This document shows, piece by piece, positions 57,037 through 64,000 of a stretch of DNA of 64,000 nucleotides. Position numbers and translations under genes: made by a program. Every line of letters begins with the position of its first letter. The first letter of the stretch is position 1. The stretch spans positions 176,587 to 240,586 of the forward strand of contig JADQAV010000019.1 of NCBI GenBank assembly GCA_019775845.1. Direction: 5' to 3'. Below the pieces are notes generated by a model. The model was not told where the DNA came from and made no database searches. It saw nothing but the letters and a program-made list of their open reading frames with translations. This DNA is from Myrmaecium sp. VS I D KN 1. Its lineage: Eukaryota; Ascomycota; Dothideomycetes; Valsariales; Valsariaceae.

Positions 57037-58598
57037 CTTGACATGTATCTGCGAGCTTTCAGTCCTGGCACCAGAAACTCAGAGACTCCATCAATGCTAA
57101 GTGACGTTGGTCACGCACGTTCAGACGATGTGCGCTGCTGAAGTCTCGGGAGAACCTCCATTCTGGGGCTTCACAAATGAACGACCTCTGAGATGAGGGG
57201 ATGGTATACTCATCGTTTGGAACTGACTTGGGGCTCCCACTAACAGCGACTCCAACGCCTATTTGGCCCCCATGCCAGATATGTATAGCACAGTTACAGT
57301 TACACCGCTGGTCGGCTGTGCCCCAACTTCTGCCTTCATTGAAATCTCATTATTGACGCTCTCTGGAGCACTCTGACTGCTCTGAAATATAACAACTGTG
57401 CTACTACAGAGCATGTGCTGAGTGGCATGCTCTAGACACCCTGCTGTCTGCCGATGTCACACGTGTTAGTCTCTGGGGAATTCCTGGGTCTATAGTGCAG
57501 AGACATCCAATTTAGCAGCCTTATTCCTGACAAACACGAGCCCGGCGCGTCGTCTGGCAATATGATGACCTGGTACGGTAAGGCGGAGCCACTGGGAGGC
57601 GGTACTGGCGTCCTGTGCCACCGCCTTGCCCCCGATACCCTTCCAGCCCTACAGCCTTTCAACGGCGAGAGACCAACAGCATCCGTAAAGAGGGTAGCGC
57701 AGGACAACGGCTTACGTGTGCGCGGGAGCCCAGAATCCTTCCGTTGAAGGAATTTTACCCCGAAATCTACAGTACTGACACTCTGGTTGCAAGCCTTCTC
57801 GTCCCTAACGGCAATCCTCTGAACAAACCTGGCCGATGTTCTCGATAATCCTCCTCGTGAAATTGAATCAACAACCAAACTTGGTAAATAAAGACAATGG
57901 GAGGCATACCCAGCCCCTGGTGGCTACGTCCCGCCAAACCTCTGTGTAACGTACGGGCTTGTTCTATTTGTAGATAAGTGAGGTGTCGCGTCGCACCACA
58001 GCGGCTCAGAAAAGAAAACCAAACAGAAAAAAAGGAATCCCAACCACTGCCACAAGATCTGACGGTGCCACAGATACTCCTGCGATCTGACTGTACCCGT
58101 AAATCATCTGGGGGCTCAGAAGCTTCACCTGAGCCTCCGCGAACAGATTTGCGCGAAGCGGAAGATCACGATAAATGATGAGTTGCGCTGGGATGGACGA
58201 CCGCCCCCGAAAGGCTGACCTGATGTTGGGCGTTGGATCAGAATGATCTCCAACCTGCCGCATCCATGTCACCTGCACGGCTGAGCAGACTCGTTATGGC
58301 GTTGAAATTTCCGAGCTTATGTCAAGTTATGGTTCTTGCGGTATGTTGCTATCTTGGGGTAGCAGTCGGATGCAGAGATGGAGAGGAGTTGGCAGATTGT
58401 GCGATGGGAAGGACATCGCACGGGAAGGAGGACATGCCATCTACCTCCCCTTAAGGAAGAGACAACTATATAAGTCCAGACATCTTCACGTTCGAAAAGA
58501 GACAACAAAGAACGAAATCTTGAAGACAGCCTGCTTATAATCACCCCTCCAGATCGACTTACTTTTCTACTCCCTCACTCTCAAACCTACTCCAAACA
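57037..58598. promoter_or_regulatory. Divergent promoter region, ABC transporter / four-domain enzyme
   Basis: Between two genes facing away from each other, so it must contain both promoters. A TATA box for the enzyme gene is at 58467-58474. Open frames inside (up to 148 codons, 57432-57878 on the - strand) have no domain I recognise. No further gene is supported. Confidence 0.6.
58467..58474 (+). promoter_or_regulatory. TATA box of four-domain enzyme gene
   Basis: TATATAAG, 132 bp upstream of the ATG at 58599, followed by a pyrimidine-rich leader and a CAAACA-ATG start context. TATA boxes are more typical of regulated than of housekeeping fungal genes. Confidence 0.6.
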
Positions 58599-61500
58599 AT
58601 GCCTCTCCTATTCAACAAGCCAACAAAGACCATGGGACCATCCCCCATCGATCTCCACTCAGCCTCCGCTCAAGCAGATGCCTCCCTCCCCACCTACTCC
58701 CTCCCTTCTCTGGACCCCCTTCTCAACGACATCACCCGTATCACGCAGACCCTCCTCGACTCCAAAACACACTCTCACTTCACCACCAGCCTCGCTACGC
58801 TCAACCCCACGCTCCAGCCCGCCTTCAACGCCCTCACCCAGCATCTCTCCACCTCCACCAATCCCAACACCAACAACTGGGCAACCACATCCTTCAAAAC
58901 CCTCCTCCTCTCCCTTCGCACACCACCCGCCGAAACCAGCCTAACCTTCACCCTCCCCAACCCAGGAGGAGGACGCCGGCTTAGCCAAGCCACCACCACC
59001 GCCGCGCTGCTCCGCGCCATCGCCGAGCTCTACACCGCGCCCGCCACCCTCGACATCATCCGCAGCGACGGCTCCGCAAAGCGCTTCGAGACCCGCCAGC
59101 TCGCCGAGCTCTTCGCGACCACGCGACGGCCGGGGACGGAACAGGATGCGCTGGTGACGTTCCCGCGGGCAAGGCATGTCGTGTTGTGGAGGCGGGGAAG
59201 GGCGTTTTGCCTTGATGTTCTAGACGCTACGATGCGTCCTGTCGATGCTGGAGTCCTGGCGGGGCAAGTGCAAGGCGTTCTTGATGCTGCGGAGACGGAG
59301 CCGGGTGCGCTGAGCGTGGCGGGCATGTCGACGATGCTGGATCGGACGCGGTGGGCGGAGGAGTATGCGCGTCTGCGGGAGCACAGCCCGGAGGCGGTGG
59401 AGAGGATGGAGTCGAGTTTGGTGTCGGTGGCGCTGCATGAGGAGGTGGTTGGGGATGATGTGCAGGAGCGACTGCGGGTGATTCGGGCGGATGGGCGGGA
59501 TGTGTATTCGGACGCGACGATGGGGTTTTCGGTGTTTGCGGATGGGGCGGTGGGGGGCCGGGTGGATCATGCGGTGGCGGATGGGGGCGTGATTGTGCGG
59601 CTGCTGGGGATGGTGCAGGGCGCGATGGTGAGGTTGTTGGAGGAGGGTGGTGTTGGGGCTGTGATGGACGCCCACTACGCTGCTGTGGTGGAGGAGGTGG
59701 ATTTTAGATCCTTCAGGGGTATGTCGGTGCAAGCTCCTTCTCCCTCTGAGAGTCTGGCGAAGGAGCGGAGGACGATGGATATTCCCCAACCACCGGATGT
59801 GCTCGACCTCCTCCGATCGAGCAGGCTGTTGAACGTCACCACACAGCTGGCGTTCCAAGCAGCTCTCTTCTCCATCGGAGAGAGCGGCGGCCTCGTCGTG
59901 GAGCCAGTATCGGTCCGGTCGTTCAAGGACGGACGGTGTGATCCCAACTACGTCGTCACACCAGAATCGCTCGCGCTGCTCAAGGCGGCAGCCGCGGGCG
60001 AGCCGGAAGGGAAGCTTCTGCAAGCCTTTCTCGCAAGCGTGGACACGTACAACCAGCACGTACGTCGGATCCGGGACGGCGCCGCAGTCGGACCGGGCAT
60101 CATGCTGCTGCGCTCCGCGCTGGAGACGCTGCCGGAGTCCGAGGCGCGGAGCACGGCGCTGGGGGTGCTGACGCGGTTCCAGAGGCCGGCGGCCTACTTC
60201 ACCGGCGCCGTCGCGGTGGACCACGTCGAGGCGGTCGAGGCCAACGTCTTCGCGCCGGACCAGGTTGCGCTGACGTATATGGGGAAGCAGGACCGGCTCA
60301 CGGTCTGCGTCACGGGTACCGGTCGGTTTGTACGCAAGACGGACCTGCTCCTGCGGCGCTTTGGTGAGAACCTTCAGCGGCTTGGTGCGCTGGCGACGGC
60401 AGTGGCGGGCGTGGAGCAGATGTACCCGACGAGGGGACTGGAGGTCCTCGCCGGATTCGCGGTGAGCATGGCTAAAGAAGCGTCTGGAGAGGAGAAGAAT
60501 GTCGGTACGGTGGCTATTCACGCCGGAGCGGGCGAAGAATTCGGTCTTGAACGGCATGAAACGAAGCTGGTGGAGTTCCTCTTGGAGGTGGTGACCCGGG
60601 AGGCGCAGGCGCAGCTGGCGGCGGGCAGTCCGGCCGTCACGGTCGCGGAGGAGGCGGTGGCGGCGCTGGAGAACTGCGTCTTCTTCAACGCGGGTAAGGG
60701 GGCCGTCTATACTGCCGCCGGCGACCACGAGCTCGAGGCCTGCATCGTCGACGGCGCCACGGGGGCGGCGGGCGCGGTGGCCTGCTGTCGGGCCGTCCGC
60801 AATCCGATCCGGGCGGCGCGCGCGGTGATGGCGGCGACCCCGCACTCGCTCCTCGCCGGCCCCGCCGCCGACGACTTTGCCGCCTCCGTCGCTCTTCCGC
60901 TCGTCCCTAATCGTCACTTCGACTCGCACGCCCGCCGCCTGCAGTACTGCCGCTCCGCTCTCTCTTCCGCTGATATTTCCGCTCACTCTTCCGCTCACTC
61001 CTCCGTCCAGCATCCCCAGCATCCCCAGACCGTCGGCGCCGTCGTGCTCGACCGCTGCGGCCGTCTGGCCGTCGCCACCTCCACCGGCGGCGTTGTTAAC
61101 AAGCTTCCCGGTCGCGTCGGCGACACCGCCATTGTCGGCGCGGGCTGCTTCGCCGACTCCCGCATCGCCGTGGCCTGCTCCGGCCAAGGTGACGCCTTCC
61201 TCCGCGAGTCCATCGCCAGCCGCATCGCCCTCGGTGCGCACGACGACATGCAGTCCATCCTGGAGACGCTGCAGCAGAAGACTGGAGCCGCGGGCGCCGT
61301 CCTGACTGTTGACGCTGCCGGCAAGGTCCGCCTCGCGCAGACTTCCGGCTCTTTCTTTGTCGCTGCCAGCGAGCCCGGGCAGCGCGTCTGGTCCAAGGTG
61401 ATCGTCAAAGACCGCGTGCCCACGGACGCCACGCCCTTCTTCACCGATGAAAACGTGGATGCCTTTGTGTCCTCACGACCGACCACCTCTGGCGACACGG

Positions 61501-63359
61501 TTGTGCGGGTCAAGGCGGGATCCCTGACCAAACTTTCAAAGCACCAGTTCGCTCAGGTGCTGCTCTCCATTAAGCAAGTCGCCATCATCGTCAAGGCTGC
61601 GACGGAGACGCAGAGGGTGGCCTTGGTCGCCACCGCCAACGACCAAGTCTTCCTGATCCCTCTCCATGGTGTCTCAGCCGAATGGAAGCCTGCTCTTGAC
61701 GCAGACGAGGAGTACCATACTTCCTACCCTAGCTACATTTCCTCTAAGAATGGTCCTAAGTCTGACAATGACACTCTTACTAAGATCCAAGCCCAGATTA
61801 CAGGCGGTCAAGCCCCTGCAATGGACAGCACCTGCCTTGCCGAGGGTGACGTCCGCGACAACCTCTTCGCTAAGATCATCCGCGGTGAGCTCGAGCAGTG
61901 GCGCGTCTGGGAGAGCCGGTCACATGTCGCCTTCCTCACGCCGTTTGGGAACACGCCGGGCTACACGGTGCTGGTGCCTCGCAAGCACCTCGACAGCGAC
62001 ATCCTAGCCCTCGACGACTGCGACCTGTACGACCTCGCGAGCGCCATCTGGGATGCCAGCAAGCTCATCGAGCAATCCACCCTGGGCGCCTCCCGGGTGG
62101 GACTGATCTTCGAGGGCATGGAGATCAACTGGGCGCATGCCAAGCTGATCCCCATCCTCGGCAGCGGTGACGGAGTTCCGCCAATGGAAGCTGCCTTCAG
62201 CGATCAATACGGAGGATCCGTGTCGTCCAAACCCGGACCGATGGCCGACCCCGCGGACCTGGAGGAGCTGCGCATCAAGCTCACCTCCGCCTCTAATACC
62301 CTGCGTACAATCGTGCCGACCAAGACGTGGCGCGAGCCGAGCACACACTACCTGCAAGCGCTCAAATCACCATGGTACCGGGGCATCTTTCAAATCCTCA
62401 ACACCCTCTTCCACGCCACGACGGACTACTTCCACAACGAGCTCGGATACAAGTACGCCCTCACACCGCTCACAACCGACTGCATCTCCTCCCCCATGGG
62501 TCTCGGATCCGACAGCCAGCCGGTGCAAATCGACCTCTTCGGGCAACCGACCTACCTCGCCGACAGCATGCAATTCACACTCGAATACCTGCTCCGCTTT
62601 GACGCCAACACAACGACGCCCGGGCTATACTACATCTCGCCCTCCTTCCGCGGCGAGGACCACGACGCCACCCACCTCAACCAATTCTTCCACGTCGAAT
62701 GCGAGCTGCACGGCACCATGGACGACGCCATCCGCACCGCCGAAGCATACATTATCGCACTCACCCGCGCCATGCTCGCCCAGCATGGGCCACTCATCCA
62801 ACGCATCGCCGGCAGTACCGCGCACCTCACCACCCTCCTCTCCACCTACCAGCCAGCCACCGGCTTCCCCCGCATCCCCCTCGACACCGCCATCGCCTCC
62901 CTCCCCTCCCCCTCCAGCTGGGAGTACGTCGTCCCCGGTTCCCCGGGCCACGGACGCAAACTCACCCGCCACGGCGAACAAGCGCTGCTCGCCCAACACG
63001 GCGGGACCCCCATCTGGCTGACGGAGATGGACCACCTCTCAGTGCCCTTCTACCAAGCATACGTCCCTGGAACGGAAGGGGCGAAGGCGAAGGCAGCCGA
63101 CCTGCTGCTCGGCCTCGGCGAGACGCTGGGGATGGGCGAGCGCCATGGGACACCCGCGGAGGCGGCGGCCGCGCTGGCGCAGCATGGGGTGCCGCGGGAA
63201 AGGTATGAGTGGTATTTGGGCATTCGCGAGGCGCAGGCGTTGCGCACGAGTGGGTGGGGCATGGGGTCGGAGCGGTTTTTGTGTTGGTTGTTGGGGCAGG
63301 GGGATGTGAGGGATTTGGCGCTGGTGCCGAGGTTGAAGGGGGAGCGGTTTTTGCCGTGA
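58599..63359 (+). CDS. Four-domain fusion: carnitine acyltransferase, Ntn asparaginase, HIT, AsnRS-like core
   Basis: Intronless, 1586 residues. (1) About 30-610: carnitine/choline acyltransferase; catalytic H324 in RVDHAVADGG, LAFQAALFSIGE, SVRSFKDGRCDPNY and a late strand LTVCVTGTG. (2) About 635-1030: type-2 asparaginase/isoaspartyl peptidase; TVAIHAGAG, FFNAGKGAVYT, VRNPIRAARAVM, then QTVGAVVLD with predicted autocleavage nucleophile T811, ATSTGG and GRVGDTAIVGAG. (3) About 1078-1195: HIT domain; VLVPRKH and INWAHAKLIPI, where only the middle His (H1180) of the usual triad remains. (4) About 1230-1586: class II synthetase core of AsnRS type; YLADSMQFTLEY, motif 2 SFRGEDHDATHL (R1351, E1353) and motif 3 GWGMGSER (R1559); no anticodon-binding domain. 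I infer adenylation of Asp/Asn-like acids joined to acyl transfer and Ntn amidase chemistry in a small-molecule pathway; the product is unknown. The gene is divergent from an ABC exporter and close to the telomere. Confidence 0.88.
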   Translation: MPLLFNKPTKTMGPSPIDLHSASAQADASLPTYSLPSLDPLLNDITRITQTLLDSKTHSHFTTSLATLNPTLQPAFNALTQHLSTSTNPNTNNWATTSFKTLLLSLRTPPAETSLTFTLPNPGGGRRLSQATTTAALLRAIAELYTAPATLDIIRSDGSAKRFETRQLAELFATTRRPGTEQDALVTFPRARHVVLWRRGRAFCLDVLDATMRPVDAGVLAGQVQGVLDAAETEPGALSVAGMSTMLDRTRWAEEYARLREHSPEAVERMESSLVSVALHEEVVGDDVQERLRVIRADGRDVYSDATMGFSVFADGAVGGRVDHAVADGGVIVRLLGMVQGAMVRLLEEGGVGAVMDAHYAAVVEEVDFRSFRGMSVQAPSPSESLAKERRTMDIPQPPDVLDLLRSSRLLNVTTQLAFQAALFSIGESGGLVVEPVSVRSFKDGRCDPNYVVTPESLALLKAAAAGEPEGKLLQAFLASVDTYNQHVRRIRDGAAVGPGIMLLRSALETLPESEARSTALGVLTRFQRPAAYFTGAVAVDHVEAVEANVFAPDQVALTYMGKQDRLTVCVTGTGRFVRKTDLLLRRFGENLQRLGALATAVAGVEQMYPTRGLEVLAGFAVSMAKEASGEEKNVGTVAIHAGAGEEFGLERHETKLVEFLLEVVTREAQAQLAAGSPAVTVAEEAVAALENCVFFNAGKGAVYTAAGDHELEACIVDGATGAAGAVACCRAVRNPIRAARAVMAATPHSLLAGPAADDFAASVALPLVPNRHFDSHARRLQYCRSALSSADISAHSSAHSSVQHPQHPQTVGAVVLDRCGRLAVATSTGGVVNKLPGRVGDTAIVGAGCFADSRIAVACSGQGDAFLRESIASRIALGAHDDMQSILETLQQKTGAAGAVLTVDAAGKVRLAQTSGSFFVAASEPGQRVWSKVIVKDRVPTDATPFFTDENVDAFVSSRPTTSGDTVVRVKAGSLTKLSKHQFAQVLLSIKQVAIIVKAATETQRVALVATANDQVFLIPLHGVSAEWKPALDADEEYHTSYPSYISSKNGPKSDNDTLTKIQAQITGGQAPAMDSTCLAEGDVRDNLFAKIIRGELEQWRVWESRSHVAFLTPFGNTPGYTVLVPRKHLDSDILALDDCDLYDLASAIWDASKLIEQSTLGASRVGLIFEGMEINWAHAKLIPILGSGDGVPPMEAAFSDQYGGSVSSKPGPMADPADLEELRIKLTSASNTLRTIVPTKTWREPSTHYLQALKSPWYRGIFQILNTLFHATTDYFHNELGYKYALTPLTTDCISSPMGLGSDSQPVQIDLFGQPTYLADSMQFTLEYLLRFDANTTTPGLYYISPSFRGEDHDATHLNQFFHVECELHGTMDDAIRTAEAYIIALTRAMLAQHGPLIQRIAGSTAHLTTLLSTYQPATGFPRIPLDTAIASLPSPSSWEYVVPGSPGHGRKLTRHGEQALLAQHGGTPIWLTEMDHLSVPFYQAYVPGTEGAKAKAADLLLGLGETLGMGERHGTPAEAAAALAQHGVPRERYEWYLGIREAQALRTSGWGMGSERFLCWLLGQGDVRDLALVPRLKGERFLP

Positions 63360-63970
63360 GGGCCGTTTTGCTTTTGGTTTTTTCTTCCGGTTCTAGTTGA
63401 TGTTTGTTTTGGGGGGTGGTTTGCGAGGATGGGATGATGTTTTGCTATTCTGAGACCGCTAGTATGTAAGTAGGACTAAACAGGAATTTCGGAATGTCAG
63501 AATTCGAGTATCCGCTTCGCATACTCCATCTATAGGTCACCCTGGTGATACATACATGCACCTCCTTGTTTCGACGCGTTGTTTCAGACGGTAGGTAGAT
63601 CCTCCGAGATTTTTGCGGCTGTACCTATGTTCTGCCTTCTAGGATCGAGTGTATCCTGCTCTAATAAAGCGTACTGCCCTCCTAGATAAAACGTTTCTCG
63701 AGCGCGTTTCTGTTTGCATGTATGTTTCAGACCTCAAGACCTCCCCAGCCGGACCAGAAACCGCAAGGGTCCGTTCACCTATGTATATTTCCCCGTCGGC
63801 GAGGAAGTAAATCCCAAGACCATCAGGGGTACATATGAACGTCTTTATGAGGTTATTCCCGACGCTGATCACTACCACAAAAGCTCTATAGCTGACGCAC
63901 AAAAGAGAGCGTTGACCCACATCGTACGGGGCTGCGGGGATGACGAATCGACTACCGATTCGATAACAAC
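63360..63970. other. Subtelomeric spacer
   Basis: About 610 bp from the last gene to the telomere repeat. It begins with a T/G-rich 3' flank. A minus-strand frame of 93 codons (63639-63920) matches nothing I know. No subtelomeric helicase gene or repeat family is visible. Confidence 0.5.
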
Positions 63971-64000
63971 TAGGGTTAGGGTTAGGGTTAGGGTTAGGGT
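63971..64000 (+). repeat. Telomere repeat (TTAGGG)n, chromosome end
   Basis: Starts with TAGGG, then four TTAGGG units and a final T, running into the window edge. G-rich strand 5'->3' towards the right edge is the correct orientation for a right chromosome end. The array is cut by the window, so its true length is unknown. Confidence 0.95.

Noticed and set aside
59220-61241. 673-codon open frame antisense to the fusion gene
   Set aside because: Low-complexity His/Arg-rich product with no domain, on the strand opposite a gene with clear enzyme motifs; such frames are expected in GC-rich coding DNA.
47442-63359. Classical PKS/NRPS/terpene biosynthetic cluster
   Set aside because: No ketosynthase, adenylation-condensation or terpene synthase motifs in any frame; only the fusion enzyme, SDR, hydrolase and transporter are present.
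1-64000. CRISPR arrays, operons or ribosome-binding sites
   Set aside because: Spliceosomal introns, telomere repeat and fungal gene families show nuclear eukaryotic DNA; no regular spacer-repeat array exists.

Overview
The window is the end of a chromosome from a filamentous ascomycete (Pezizomycotina). Coding DNA is GC-rich, genes carry 0-3 short GT-AG introns (mostly 49-132 nt), and gene families are typical of moulds (Zn2Cys6 regulator, fungal rhodopsin-type 7TM proteins, siderophore transporter, DUF1688 uracil-catabolism protein). The right edge (63971-64000) is TTAGGG telomere repeat. Palindromic TACCTAGGTA words in intergenic DNA resemble those I associate with Sordariomycetes, but I do not claim a class or species.

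Left part, about 2.7-29.3 kb: mostly conserved housekeeping genes. In order: a WW-domain protein; a Yar1-type ankyrin protein; Urc4/Urg3 (DUF1688); an Swa2-type auxilin with UBA, TPR and J domains; an Aim6-like phosphodiesterase; the RagA-type GTPase Gtr1; a PQ-loop vacuolar amino-acid transporter; the DEAD-box helicase Fal1/eIF4A3, which shares a 380 bp promoter with the U2 snRNP subunit SF3a60; and methylenetetrahydrofolate reductase. Gtr1 and the PQ-loop transporter both belong to vacuolar amino-acid sensing and traffic. Fal1 and SF3a60 both belong to RNA processing.

Middle part, about 30-50.7 kb: accessory genes. A Zn2Cys6 transcription factor is followed by three tandem paralogues of a fungal rhodopsin-like 7TM family with identical intron positions and phases. 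Then come a secreted rhamnogalacturonan acetylesterase-type SGNH hydrolase, a siderophore-iron MFS transporter with GATA-type iron-regulator sites upstream, a secreted alpha/beta hydrolase of the tripeptidyl-aminopeptidase type, and a short-chain dehydrogenase.

Subtelomeric end, about 50.7-64 kb: an AT-rich island (probable repeat relic), a PD-(D/E)XK nuclease-like gene broken by one in-frame stop, a full ABCB multidrug-type transporter, and, divergently transcribed from it, an intronless 1586-residue protein that joins four enzyme modules: a carnitine/choline acyltransferase, a type-2 (Ntn) asparaginase/isoaspartyl peptidase, an HIT domain, and an asparaginyl-tRNA-synthetase-like catalytic core without an anticodon-binding domain. 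It ends only about 610 bp from the telomere. This fusion with its exporter is the best candidate in the window for an undescribed metabolic system.

Coding coordinates run from start codon to stop codon; introns are given in the evidence. Splice sites were placed by eye from consensus signals and from continuity of family motifs; none was confirmed with transcripts. Long gene-free stretches (1-2718, 8651-13932, 43936-47441) hold only simple repeats and unconvincing open frames.
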